DNA of 64,000 nt from contig CM024170.1 in assembly GCA_013433145.1 (NCBI GenBank), forward strand, positions 7,300,366-7,364,365, read 5' to 3'. Positions 49,660 through 62,000 of this stretch are shown one piece after another. The stretch comes from Ascaris suum. Lineage: Eukaryota > Nematoda > Chromadorea > Rhabditida > Ascarididae. The stretch's first letter is position 1; each line of letters starts with the position of its first letter. The notes below the pieces were generated by a model that searched no databases, was not told the DNA's origin, and saw only the letters and a program-made list of their open reading frames with translations. Position numbers and translations under genes: made by a program.

Positions 49660-52600
49660 TTAGGGTATTGCTTCACTTCGAACTCTGGCGATAAGGTTTA
49701 TCGGTGGCATACGGAGTAGTTGTGGGGGTGGCTGACTGTCTGCACCTGCGTTAATGAGTTGTGTTACTGCGGCTACACCTGCAGCGAGTTTCGCCATGCA
49801 GTTGGCCTTGTTGACGTCGAATGCGATCACCAACACATGTAATGGCTCGAGAAGATGCTCCCAGCCAGCATATTTCTTTAGACGTGACTCACGACGTGGA
49901 TTCTGCAATCAGCTGTTAGTCCAGTAGCACTTCCTTTCGCATTTGAAATAAGTGCCAAAGAAAGTCTCTGCTTGCATGAAAATTAAACACTTTCCATAAC
50001 ATTGGACAATATAGATGAATTATTCTGAACTGCATAGAAAACGGCATTCAAGCATGTTTTTAAACGGAAGGCACACTGTGAAATTTTTCTTGCCGTTTCG
50101 ATGTTAAAGTGAACTTGATGAGCAGGCTGGTGAGTCATTTTGAAATCTGTGTTTTCTTTGCGACAGATATCAGCATTTCGCAGTTGAATTCACCACTGAC
50201 CAAAACCTCCCAACATTTCCGCGAAGAGAAAGTTACTGCTTCATTTACGATTTGCAGTCATACTGATAGAAATGTTACTACTGCTGGAAGCGGAGATAGA
50301 ATAATAGCCGAAAAATCTATTAAAAGGGGCGAAATATGTGCAGTTGATGAGGTTTGGACCATGAGTTTATGTCTCTTAGTTGCCACAACATAATAACACA
50401 TTTCCACTCAACGGCACATACCGTACTTGTTCGCCCAGGTTTAGGACACAGAACGTTCGAATATTTCGAATATTTCCAAAACTGATGTACATTTAAAAGA
50501 GAGATATGAATGAGACAGTTAGGCAAAGTGTAAGTTGTTCCCAACATAAGGCTATGTAGAAGAACAATGAGCAAATTAAAGTCTTCCAATAAAACAAGCA
50601 ATCATTTGCTATACCTTAAGGGAGCCCTCTCCTCGTATAAGAATATGGCATCCGCTCTCGGCCTCTAATCGCCGCACTGTTTTTCCTCTTGGTCCCAAAA
50701 TTCGGCAAATATAATTGCAACCTGTTGCTTGTGGAATAGGCACCTTTTCTTGCAGTGTTATTGTTTGCTGTTCCACCGGCGTATTTTGGTAGTCCTGCAA
50801 AAACAAACGACCGTGATATTAAGCGTGATGTGACGAATAACTAGGTTTCATCACAAAAACCTTTTATATATGAAGCAAGCCTATTTAGATTTCCCTGCAG
50901 CAATAATGAAATTAAATGAACCTGTTTGGTGATAATTTTTCGGGTGCATATTTTTTGAACCCACGCAATTAGCTAATGGTGTTTTACAAGACAGCTGTTA
51001 CATGTGGCAACCATCTCATAACTGCGTGAAAGCTTATGAAGATGTCAAGAACGATCGAATCACTGTAAGTTCTCCAGAGTTAGAAAGAAGGGGGAGGATC
51101 ACTCTGCTTTGCGACGTCCATTGATGATCTCTAAGGCGATCATTAAAGAGATCAGCTCGATGAAGAAGCCTTCACCTGTGGAGAGTGCGATTGATGGTCA
51201 CTGGATGCACTTCTTCTGTAAATAATGTTCCAAATTCGATCCATCTCGGAGGTGAGCAAATAGCGAGCGTGAAGGAATAACGACGGTGACGTCTTCTGAA
51301 TTGCGTTTAGCTTTCGCATGTCCCGAACCAGTTCATCCAAATATCTGAAAACAATAACGCAATCGATCCACACTGCTGCATTTGAATAACACATCTTCTG
51401 GAGAACACATTTGTGCAGTCTATGATTTCCCACCTCAGCCATAGATTCAAACAGTCTTTGTTTAAATGGTGCAAGAATAGAAATTTCGAGTTTACATAAA
51501 GTATGACCCGAACAGACTTTTGAATGCAGTTGTTTGGCGATATTCGGCTCCTTTCAAAGCAAGCCAACTATTACCTATCAGCAGTCATGGGTGCCAGCAT
51601 CTGCTTACATTCACTGCCTGTGTTATCAGTTCTCTTGTTTCTGCCTTGCAGTTATGACAAAGGTAACTTTGCGACCATCCATTTCAATATCTGTTGGCAT
51701 ACGTTCGCCCCGGCACTCACTTATCACATCAATCCTCCTTTATCTACGAATAACTACGATAATAGAAATCACGTTCCAAACAGCTATAGTTACCAGACGT
51801 TACTGTCATCTTCTTAGTCAACTGTGCACGAAAATCATCCACCATTTTCTTCTGCCTGAATAAGGTAAACGACGAATTGCGGGCTTTTCAACAAGTGAGA
51901 CGCAGTCGCTAGCAGTTTAGTAAATAAACAAACTGTTGTGGTGTAAATTCTTGTCGCATATCGCCACACCGTCCATCAGCCATACGCTATTTTTCGGCTG
52001 AAATCTTCCTTAGTACTTTGAATTAAAGCTTGCACCTAATACTCCTGTCATTCGTTTCTTTTTTCCTATTCCTACTACTGTTACTTTCTCGCCCAGTTGT
52101 TACTTGTCGCAGATCGAAGGTTATCGTTCACCATTTTTGGTTAATTTTCCCTGCTCATTAATTATTGCATAGTTGGAGATCATCGTTTCACACAATGCAG
52201 TTAGTTAAATGTGCAAATTTACTACTCGGCTAATCTGAGTGAAAAAACACCAAACACGATTCATCTTCCCGAATGGTTTCACGTTGGAGCGCTAAAATTT
52301 TCGATTGTTTTCTGCGTTCGATCATCATCGATAAAATTTTCAACAATTTCCGAGCGCTTTATCATTTGATCGTGACTCACCTCCAGGAGATTTTACAACT
52401 TTGCTGCTAGCCCTGTTTAATCGAGTGCGGAGGGGTCGGGAAAATGGGTGGCAGAGGGAGGAAGGATAGAAGTGGGATGAAAGGGACTCATTCGTTGTGA
52501 TCCCCAGTGAACGTGTGAACACTAAATAATAATTTACTTTTACCGACTGATATGAATATGTGAATGCGTAATGCAGTTAATCCATTTGACGTCCCAAGAA

Positions 52601-53037
52601 ATTTAAAGGAAATGACTTCATATTGAACTACAACTCCAAAGGAATTTGCATATTTCATCTGAAGACAAGTGGACATATGGGCCGGCAAGTGAACCGACGT
52701 TCAGATGTCACATACAAGAGTAGGCGTTAATGTCGACTAGGAATGTTGCAAGTACTTATAAGGTATTTCAGCAGCAGCTAATTCTTGTTGGCATTTCTCT
52801 TTATCCTTCTCTCAGAAACTGTTTGCTTCACATAATCCTAACTAACCTAGCCGCATCATTCTGTTCTTCTCGAGTACCAGGAGCTGGTGGAGGTGAGGTG
52901 AAATCGATATTCACCATCGCTGGATGACAGCTCATAGATGCATGCGGTGATCCCCGTTCAACACCACCTGTCGCAGCTCCACGGCAGTTTGACGCATCGG
53001 CTCGCAAACCATCATTCGACTTGCCGTCGTTCGCCAT
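49660..53037 (-). CDS. STAR/KH-domain RNA-binding protein (GLD-1/Quaking superfamily), four exons
   Basis: Exons 53037-52847, 51344-51176, 50794-50615 and 49902-49660 join cleanly (phases 2, 0, 0), giving about 260 residues. Exon 1 is a Gly/Pro/Ser-rich start, MANDGKSNDG to EEQNDAAR. Exon 2 matches the Qua1 dimerisation segment (YLDELVRDMRKL, then FLHARYLLTSEMDRIW). Exon 3 is the KH core, with RILGPRGKTVRRLEAESGC (GxxG loop GPRG) and LIRGEGSLK. Exon 4 has the STAR-specific GWEHLLEPLHVLV and a Qua2-like helix. Family members bind mRNA as dimers to control translation or splicing. Exon 1 follows GTGATCAG directly at the ATG. The closest C. elegans type is unclear; the sequence is divergent from GLD-1/ASD-2. 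A GAA|GTGAAG donor near the end could add a 3' exon. Confidence 0.92.
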
Positions 53038-53909
53038 CTGATCACCGTCACCGCACTCGAAATCGTTTTAGGCAATATTGGAATGTTGATTGCCGAGCAG
53101 CTTTATATAAGTAACGTACAATTCAAAATTGCCTGCATTTGTGCTATTGGTAGTTGCATAAAAATTTGAGATGGTTTATGCACAAATTTGTGCAAATCAC
53201 CTTTATACAATCGAACTTGCGATTATTGCAAAAAATACTCCATTTCGTTTTATTCGAATTCATATGTGATTGTTTTTATGCGAAAAGACTTATGTACCTT
53301 TATGCGAAATTGTTGATAGATATCGCACTACAATATTGCAAGAAATCATTCACCAATATTGCACTGCGAAAATGCACTACATTGCAGTTGCAAAAATTGC
53401 CTTCAACAATTGCATTTGCAGTGGTTATTAGTAAAATCATCGCACTCATTATCTAAAAGGGGATTCAAAAGCAATTCAATTTTGCGCAAATCGCATAGTC
53501 CTAAGAAGCCATTCTTGTGATTCTTAAGCGTCTCTACAATGTGCTCAGCCACAAGGATTTCTTCTTCGTTATCCTAGTTTATCGCGCACGTTGTCATATC
53601 GCCTGGCTTGTTGATTCCGGCTCTGAAGATTGCGCCTCATATATGCTAGCGCGCTTGCAGTTCACTGAAAATGATATGGGAGCTCTCATCATGGTCCAGT
53701 GCGACAGAGATATTCAATGCGAGGGATCCATAAATCAGGGCCAGTTTAATGGCGGAGGAGGGGAGAGTTAACTACTGAATGTAATTGAAAAGGTTCACCC
53801 GATAATTAATTATGAAATAATCGCGCGTAGGTTGGATCATGTTTTAGGGTATGTTAGAACGGACAATTGGCGCAACCACAAAGGCAGCATTCATAGCGCC
53901 ATTCAGTGC

Positions 53910-54146
53910 ATGAAGTTTCGTAGCGCGGCAAGCCCCAAGGCGAATGTGTCGGAGCTCTCCGCGACGAAACGAAACGCAGCGTTGTGGATAATCGCCTACA
54001 TAATCCTATTTGCCGACTGTGAATCCGTGTTTCGTGTGTGCGTTCAGAGCTGTAGCGACTGTCGGCATATCGACATACGCCGATACTTTAATATTTGCTA
54101 CTTGCATAGAGTGTTAGTCTCGAGCGCATCGCTTTATCAAATTTGA
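53910..54146 (+). CDS. Candidate first exon or small protein with signal-anchor
   Basis: ATG follows CGCCATTCAG|TGC, an AG that could be a trans-splice site. 78 codons run to TGA with G/C-rich third positions unlike the surrounding sequence: MKFRSAASPKANVSELSATK, then the hydrophobic ALWIIAYIILFADC, then CVQSCSDCRHIDIRRYF. The hydrophobic run suggests a signal peptide or anchor, followed by a CxxxCxxC cluster. It sits just upstream of the four-exon gene and might be its 5' part through an unidentified donor. Family unknown. Confidence 0.4.
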   Translation: MKFRSAASPKANVSELSATKRNAALWIIAYIILFADCESVFRVCVQSCSDCRHIDIRRYFNICYLHRVLVSSASLYQI

Positions 54147-54204
54147 GGATCATATTTCATGCATTCACTCGAGCTTATATTAAAGCTTCATTTTTCGACC
54201 GCTT

Positions 54205-55497
54205 ATGCATAGTGAAAATCGAGTGAGGTATTCCAAATCGCCAGAATATGACTTATATGGTAGACGATTGTGGTATGGTAATGTTAAATACGACCCTCAA
54301 GCGAGAATAACGATCCCACGTCCTTCGCACTTCGGTGGCTTTCGTGAAACATTCAATACAGAGGTTTGTTTCCTTAATTACAAGTTTGGTGCATTAAGAA
54401 GTTATCTCAATAATGAGTTAGAGAATGCATGATGATTAGTTGCGTAGTTCATCATTTTTTCTCTTTAGACAGCTCGGAAATTAGGCGAATATTTTAATGG
54501 GTTTATATTTCACGCTCAGTTTAACGTGAAGGTGTGGAGTATTTATTAGGAAGAATCCTCCAATGTGAGTTTATATCAGTGATGACCGTATGAGCGTCGA
54601 AGAGATGGTTCGTTATTGGTTTATTGCTCGCGTTTCGACTCACGAAGTTACACTCGTAGCACAGAACCCAGTGCTATGACTATGACTTAATGAGCAATTA
54701 AACCGATATTCTAATTATCTCTTCAACACATCATACGATCTGATATAGTCTATAAAATCTCATGAAGTATTGTAGTCATGGATCTTGTAATTCCAACTGC
54801 CCTAACACAAGTTATCCCTAGTACTCATCTTTTTGTGCTTTTTTTTTGCAAAGTTATGCAAAAGCTCACTTTGACCATATCATATTTATATGCATGGATG
54901 TCTGTTCCTCCGATATTTTCATTTAACGAATAGTTTTGGTTAGCGTTGAACCAATAGGGTTCGCGCATTGAACCATCAGGGTTCAATGTGTGAATTCGTA
55001 TATTCACATGAATTCGCTTACTTGCTCATTCACGCATAAAATACTAGTATTATCTTTTAGGACTTAATTAGTCGTTGTTTTGCTGAATACACGCTTAAAT
55101 TTCTGCAAGAGGTTTTAAAAAACGAAAGCAAATGTTTTTATCAATACGGTATGAGAATGAAGAGTGAATCGAATTCTAGGTAGAAGCAGTATCATCTGCA
55201 AGTGTAGCCGTGAATATGACTCCGGATGAAGATGCTGTCGACAGGGTATTTCGTCTGTTTTCTTTTTACTTTTCAATTCCCCTCAAATTGGTTCCTCAGT
55301 ATGCTGCTGCTGCGTGCATTTTGATAAACAATTCGCAACGTATAATTAATTATGTAATTGTAGTGACAGATAAATTGCGGGCTAGTTAAGGATCACTGTA
55401 ACAGTGCAGGATCCCATTTTTGGCTCTCCTCCTTCAGTTTGTCCCTGAACGACGTGCAAATCCTTTCTCTTTCAAGGCTCGACCAGAGGGTGTGTAA
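54205..55497 (+). CDS. Four-exon gene for a 115-residue protein of unknown family
   Basis: Exons 54205-54363, 54469-54531, 55180-55245 and 55438-55497 all join in phase 0. Sites are GAG|GTTTGT, CTCTTTAG, AAG|GTGTGG, ATTCTAG, AGG|GTATTT and CTCCTTCAG. Exon 1 starts MHSENRVRYSKSPEYDLYGR and continues RLWYGNVKYDPQARITIPRP. Then come TARKLGEYFNGFIFHAQF, MTPDEDAVDR, and a last exon FVPERRANPFSFKARPEGV with TAA. An in-frame TAA upstream supports the first ATG, unless an acceptor (TTAAAG) adds a 5' exon. No signal peptide or membrane segment is seen. GRRL after DLY recalls an amidated-peptide processing site, but there is no signal sequence in this model. I do not recognise the family. Confidence 0.6.
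54650..55016 (-). CDS. Antisense exon candidates inside the plus-strand gene's intron
   Basis: Minus exon 55016-54870 reads RIHVNIRIHTLNPDGSMREP, YWFNANQNYS and LNENIGGTDIHAYKYDMVK to a strong AAA|GTGAGC donor. A second, 54679-54650 (acceptor GTCATAG, donor TTC|GTGAGT), adds HWVLCYECNF in phase 0. The composition is convincingly protein-like and the donors are strong; the first acceptor (GTAAG) is weak. They lie within plus-strand intron 54532-55179, so this would be a gene overlapping in antisense. Family unknown. Confidence 0.4.
54947..54991. repeat. Two adjacent 22-bp units with internal palindromes
   Basis: TTGAACCAATAGGGTTCGCG is followed directly by TTGAACCATCAGGGTTCAAT. Each unit contains GAACC and its inverse GGTTC around a short spacer. 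They lie in the antisense exon candidate, where they help encode LNPDGSMREPYWFN. Confidence 0.6.
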
Positions 55498-57760
55498 CCT
55501 GACAACAATCAAGAGGTAAAAGTTTTATTAAGCCTTAAAAAATCAACAATAGCAACGGCGGAGCGGATAACATGACTGCAAAGGGATGGGATGAGGGGGG
55601 GGGGCAGTACTTACGCTCGAGCCACTCCTCGTTTCAACTGCGGACCGTTAAGGTCTGAACCGACCCTCGCTAAGATGACACCTCGCGTTTAACAGCTTGC
55701 AGCACACTGATTGCCTGCAAGCAAACACCATCTACTTTTATAGGGACGACCCTTGCCTTGAATCATTTGTAGAGAGTTTGCTGTGTCTTTGGTTACTGCT
55801 TTTCTGCTCTGCACGAAAGCTGTCGATCTACAGTTTACTGATCAACTTTACACCGTAAATTTAGCGGATATAATTAACAGTTTTTTTGTTGATAGTGGAA
55901 TGTGCAATATTTGAAAGCGAAGCACATGATGCTAAGTTGCATAGAAATGCTGTAAAAGTTTCTTATAGCAAATTGGGACATTCCAAAAATTTTCACATTC
56001 ATGTATTAATTTATGAGAGGTGTGTTTTTTCGAGGGTAAAGCTATTTTCAAACATTGTTAATCTGAGCTCATAAAATAAGCTTCTCAGCCTTCGCAATGC
56101 GCTATTCATTCCACATTTTACTAATTTCTACCACTTTGAGACTTCACAGAAATCACCTCCTTAAAGAGTTTATCATTTGCCGATAAAAGTTAAAAAAATA
56201 CATTTTCCTCCGTTATTAATTTAGAAAAGATTACTGTTTATCTATAACGAATGCACCATAGAGAACCAGAGAGAGAATGTTTGCATATTTGCTAAAACAA
56301 TAAAAAGGTCACTAAACGTTTTTTGGAGTGCTCTATGAATAGTGTCCCGCAAATATGTATACGGCAATAATTCACTGATTAAAGTCGTAATGTTTAATAG
56401 CATTCGATGTGCAACGTTTCACTATCATGATAGATCTGTAAGCATTATATATGCAAATGCGTAATAGATCACTTTTGTAATAGGACATTTTCTCCACTGC
56501 TTGGGATCATCCGCCACCAAATAACTTGCGCCATGAAATGTGGTTCAATTTCTTCGACAGTGAATAGGTAACATCTGAGTGGTGTGAATTCAACAGCATC
56601 GAGCAGGTAGTAATATGCACTACAAAGCAAGCTATCGGAAGTCATAAAACCTAACTGATGGCGGAAATGGCGTAGCACAACTTAAACTCACTGGATTTGC
56701 AAAGACCAACAAAAATCGACAGCGATATACTAGACTGAGCAACAAAACATCCCACCGCAAATCGACAGTTTCACTGATTGTTGCATATGATTAGCGTACA
56801 GATCGTATGCATATCCTCTTTACCAATTATTTGGCTATGTAGTGCTTCGCTTTTATTGATTGGTTTTTTGCTCCCGCTTATTGCATTTCCTCACTTTGAA
56901 CATACTACTTGCATCATCCACTATTGAACATTCGATGTTTATGGAATGCTTTCATAACCGGTCTAAAAGATTTTTGAGGCAGTTTAATGCACACAGCTGC
57001 ACTTGCATATGTCGCTTTTCTGTGGGTTCACACCTCGACTGATATATCCTGCAAGTTCGTCTCACTTAAATATATATTAGGATAATTTAGCTTAGCCACC
57101 AAAATGTTGTTTCACAGGTGCTGTTTGATAAGGCAGCTACGAAAATTTAGCTATGTGAAATTATGTATATTAATTTGGGAGAGCATTCAAGAAAGCATCA
57201 TCCATTGACGCCATCGCATATTGACAGCAACTGTCGACAGTGAAGTGCTTTTTGGCTGAGTGGTGATGCACAATAACGGATGATTGGAATACGGTGATGC
57301 AAAGGTTGATAAACGAAGAGAATTTCAACAGCAGAGAAAATTCCACTGGAGTGGGAAAGTTGAATTGTGTAGAGTTGTAAATGAGAACCGACATACAAAT
57401 ACAGGTCGCAAACAGCAAATCCGCTTATAATGTGCGCATTACATATTCGGAAGTTATGAGTTGGTTTTTTTGCAATAAATTGCTGCAAAAAACGCATCGT
57501 AACGATAGCCTGTTTGTAAATATGTGAGCACTGCGCGTGCGAGCCCCCACAACAGATAACATCAGCGGAGAGGAAAAGAAAGCACGAACCACACTTATGC
57601 TGACTAAAGAAATGAAAGTGGAAAGATTTTGCAGATTTTTAAGTCATTTTCTTGCTTTCCATATTTCCTTTCCCGCAAATCAACCATTGGCTTATTAGGC
57701 GCCTGGTAATTCACCCAAGAGCTACTAGAACTATGATCATTAAATGTAAACTGCATCGAA
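55498..57760. other. No confident gene
   Basis: AT-rich sequence. It contains a 10-base poly-G run at 55595-55604. ORFs such as 57497-57198 (minus) show no splice or domain support. Confidence 0.3.
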
Positions 57761-57928
57761 ATGGTGCTTCTTGAGTGCCTATATTATCGAGAAGCTGAAA
57801 GCATCAGTGGCGTTAGAAAATTCCCAAGCGCAGATTTTAACGTGCAGCCAGCCGGTCATATATGTGCCGAAAACGATTCCTCAGTTGAGGATTTGGATAA
57901 CCGGTTTCAAACACACAAAAAGCGCTGA
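57761..57928 (+). CDS. Candidate short ORF of 55 codons, coding-like
   Basis: ATG in context CGAAATGGTG to TGA. The protein starts MVLLECLYYREAESISGVRK, continues FPSADFNVQPAGHICAENDS and ends DNRFQTHKKR. First codon positions are unusually rich in G, as in real coding sequence. A second frame (57771-58028), containing YIIEKLKASVALENSQ, is open across the same DNA, so which frame is used is uncertain. No domain recognised. It could be an exon of a larger gene. Confidence 0.35.
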   Translation: MVLLECLYYREAESISGVRKFPSADFNVQPAGHICAENDSSVEDLDNRFQTHKKR

Positions 57929-59066
57929 ACTGATGTGCGCAATACGTACACGCCACTCTTCGTTGAACGCCCTCTCACTTTTCCATTTTAACACTGAACA
58001 AAGCCTAGATATTGCTTTCGTACTTTAGACTACAGAAATGTGGAAGTACTAGGTGGGTGCATTGCTTAGAGAGGGTGGAAGAAATTGCGACACTCGTTTC
58101 GGCGGTTTCTTCGCTTTCCTTCGAATGTACAAAAAAGGAAGTATTTGTAAGGACAGAGGATGATTTAAATATAGATTAACAAATTGAAATAGGTTCCTAC
58201 AAGATGTGATACGCGTCTGGCTGCTGTAATCGCACACGTGATGAGGAGTACACATTTAGCTAATTTGTGTCCGTATGAAGTGCGAAGATATAATAGCAGT
58301 CGTTATTCGTTTGCACTTCATTTTGTTTAGGTGTAATAGTAAAAAAGTAATAACGTCCTGGTGGTGAGGGGTATGTGTGTACGTGAAATTCGTTTTAACA
58401 CAGCACATGCGATGTTTGGTTTGTTTTCTATTTGAATTATCGGTAAGAATGGGGAATAACGTTTGTTCGCCACCCTCAATCTATACAAAACTAGCCTACT
58501 AAACACACGGTTCTCCACCTGTTAAGGTGCACTATCTGCAGTATGTACCACTAGGTCTCTATCTTCACCACCATCTCTCATAACGCACCGTTAAACGTAT
58601 GCAAATTACTACTGTTTAACAGATTTTTGCAAAAGAAGAGAACAGGAAATTAACAGGTGGAAAAGCGTAACAGTGGTTTGTACCACATGCGTTCTTGCAT
58701 CCCTGGATCATGAGCTGTCCAAACGTGCTAAAAGTGAAAGAAAACATCTTTTCCAATTTATTTCAAGTACTTTTTAAATTTATTTCGGCTCCCCAATGTC
58801 AGAAAACGTCTCAAGATTTGTTCATGTTCATCACTTTATTTAAAAAATAAAGTAAAACAAATAAACGTCAGCAAATCAATAAAACAGTAACAAAACTACT
58901 AAGAAGTCTATTCCCGGCAAATGAGTGTAACGTTGATCGACGTGTCTTGAAACCCTTCATGAGGCGCCTTCTCTTGAAACCGATCGGTTGTAGAATCCCG
59001 AACCATGAATATCAATTTCGAGTTGCGTCCCAACTTTTTGTAGAACAAAACTGACCTGCAAGGTCT
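57929..59066. other. No confident gene
   Basis: I see no exon with convincing splice sites or protein composition between the short ORF and the start of the four-TM gene. Confidence 0.3.
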
Positions 59067-62000
59067 ATGATGTCTCCAGTTGTCAGCAACTCATTAGGTA
59101 AGACATAACAAAATTGAAGGGTAAAATTAGCAAGTTATGACCTTATTTTCATCAGTCTTCATCGCCGTGGATTTTGTCGCTTGCAAAGGTATCTTGCACG
59201 GACTAACAAATATACACCTATTATTATGCACACACAACGACGGCGTTGTCGTAGTGCATCTTTACAAAGATTTTACAAAGCACCTCAGTTAGTTTTGATG
59301 ATTTCTTATCCGCACAAATTAATTTTTGCTTCTTCTTTGCAGTCTTTTTTAACGGGCATTCTAGACAGGTTTCGGTTTTAAGGTTACAAATGAGTTTCGC
59401 TTCCTTGACGACAGACCGGTGGGTTCATCGGTTGGAACCGACCAATCGACGCGCCAAAGTAGTCGTGATTTGCTGAGCTCAAGAGTGTATCCTGAGAAGC
59501 ACTCTCGAAAGAAATACGCTTTCTGTTTGTTCGCATGCTTCCTTCAAGTAACCGTCGCTATCGCCTTGCTTGCTTTCGCTGCTTTTCGTCTGAGACGAAT
59601 ATTTGAGGTTCGTTTATTTATTTATTCATTTGTTTACTTTTTGAGGAAATAGACGAAAGGAAGTGGAGGGGAAGATGAGAATGGGGGAGTTGCACTCCTA
59701 AGATGTGTTACCGGCACGCCTAAGATAGCTTGGCGATTCTGTGCTTCAGTGAGATCTCTGGTTAATTAAGAACCTCAAATACTGTTTAGATTATGTAGAT
59801 GTACTAGGAATTATATTAAAAAAATGAATGACAGTGGACGTTTGGCATCGAGAGCCACTGGTGGAAGCGCAGATCCCTCAGAAAAACCTTTAGCGCACTC
59901 GCCTTATGATAGGAAAATCTCACTTCAAGCGAGAAGCGCAGGACTGACGTATGAAGGAAAAGGGAAAGGTTGGGGAGGAGAGAACGCGAGTTTCTATTCA
60001 GAAGGTCTTTGGACGGCAACAAGCCAGCGTCAAGCTCGGAGGCAAGAACATCTGAGAAGCAAAGACAGCGGGGAATCACCACACTACGCCGTAACTTCAA
60101 CCGCTCAGAATTGCGGTTACGAATGAGATCACATTAAATTTCTTGCATATGGCCACCTAGGCGTTGCTTCTAACCCTCAAGGTGTCCTTGAAAGAAGCTC
60201 CCCAACGAAACTGCGAAAAATTTTAACGTTGTAGCGTCCAAGCAGAATCGTAAATTTCGAGAGACCACAAGAAGATGATATTTCAACTGAATCCGCATCA
60301 CTCGCCTCCATTCTGAGCGGTTCATCGTTATTGGTGCCAGCTTTGCTGCATATTGTCGCAGCGATAACTGCTGCCTGGCCAATGTTGCCGAATTTCAGCT
60401 CATCTTTGCAGGTTACTTTCTCTTACTGTATAAGTCACCTGACTTTTCACACAATTATTTCCTTTTTACAGTATCATCAGAAGTAGACAGTTAGGCAAAG
60501 CGAGGAGCTGAAGAAAGCAGTAGATGACCTCGAAAATCGGATGAGTATGCCTATTGCCGTTCTCTTGGTCTCATTATTCAAGGCTGAAATGTAAATGGTG
60601 TTTTGATTTAGGTACTTAGCGATAGCATCGTTATTAGAGTGATTCATCACTGCAGAGGTCCGTGATTGCGAACTGCTTTTTGGTTGATTCGTCCGATGTT
60701 GTGATTATTCCACTACAGATCGAATCACTGATAATCCTTTACATTGAGGGCAAAGGTAATAAAACTCGGATTTCATTCAGTGTCACATGATAATTGAGTT
60801 GAATTAAGAATTGAACTGAAGTTAATTAAATGAGTTAATGAAATGAACCATTCGTTTGCATTCATGTTCTTTCATAACATTTCAGATTCTCTATATAATT
60901 TCTTCATCGCTCTCAATAATTTTTTGGCTCAATGGAATCTTCGCTATTGCATTTGAACTCAATCTTTATTATATTCAACTCAGTGAATCCTACAACAGGT
61001 GAGAACTTCTTTTTTGATTAATTTACCTTCGTACTGTCGAATTCCCACTTGAATTTCTGCTCGGCAAACGGATCAAAAGTTTCCAATAGACACAGCTGAA
61101 ATATTTTTCCATCAAGTGAACATTTTTAACACAAGTGGATGAGTTAATTTACTCTATACTTTTGTCATGTTTTTCTTGAAATCCTTACAGACCTAACATA
61201 TAGGTTTTTAATTTATTATATTCTACAACCGTTCTAGGCCATTTTAGTAGCAATCTGGTCAAAATGTTTATGGTTTCAAGCAACTACGCAGCAAGGGAAA
61301 AAGTTCATCAGATGAATCTTTGAAAATATACGGCTTTGAAGCTCCGCTGAAAAAAGTTTTAAATGCACTTTTTGATCTTTATTTTTGAGTTGATCTTTTT
61401 TTTCAATTGAGTTGATCTTTATTCTCTTGTCGCCTTCTATAAATACAGAAAATTGTATGCGCTTGTGTTGTGTCCGTGACAGCTAGCCTGCGATTACGTC
61501 TTGGCATATCAAGACGATTAAGGGTGAGCTGTAGTCATTTTAGATTGGAAAATTGCTTCTTCAAGAGGGCAATTTTTGTAGAACTACACGACAGTTGTTC
61601 TGGTTCGATCCTCCGTTCTTGCGGCCACAACAGATGCTTATACAGTTCCCTCGGAACATTTGTTTTATAGGTGAACCTGTTGCGTCATGCAGATATTGCT
61701 GTGCTGATGAAATGACCTGTCCAGTTTCATGTATTTTATGTAAGTGAGTCGTTGATTAAAACTGCTTTAGTGTCGGCAACCGGATCTAGCAAAAGCATCT
61801 TGAAATATTCAGACTGCCTGGCGCATTAGCGCAGTTAGAGCAGTTTCTGTGGATGAAATATCTTCTTCATGGTTATACTTAACCTCTTTTATCAGTGATC
61901 AACCAAGACTATCGAACATGAAATATTTCAGCAAAATCAATGATACGTTCTTTTCTTCGAATCATTTTGCTTGCAGTTTCATGTATCGTGCATACATATT

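Noticed and set aside
61600..61625. B-box-like GGTTCGATCC
   Set aside because: No matching A-box or cloverleaf upstream.
61818..61890. tRNA-like 5' half (GCGCATTAGCGCAGTTAGAGC)
   Set aside because: The A-box looks right, but no B-box (GGTTCGANTCC) or closing acceptor stem follows at the proper distance.
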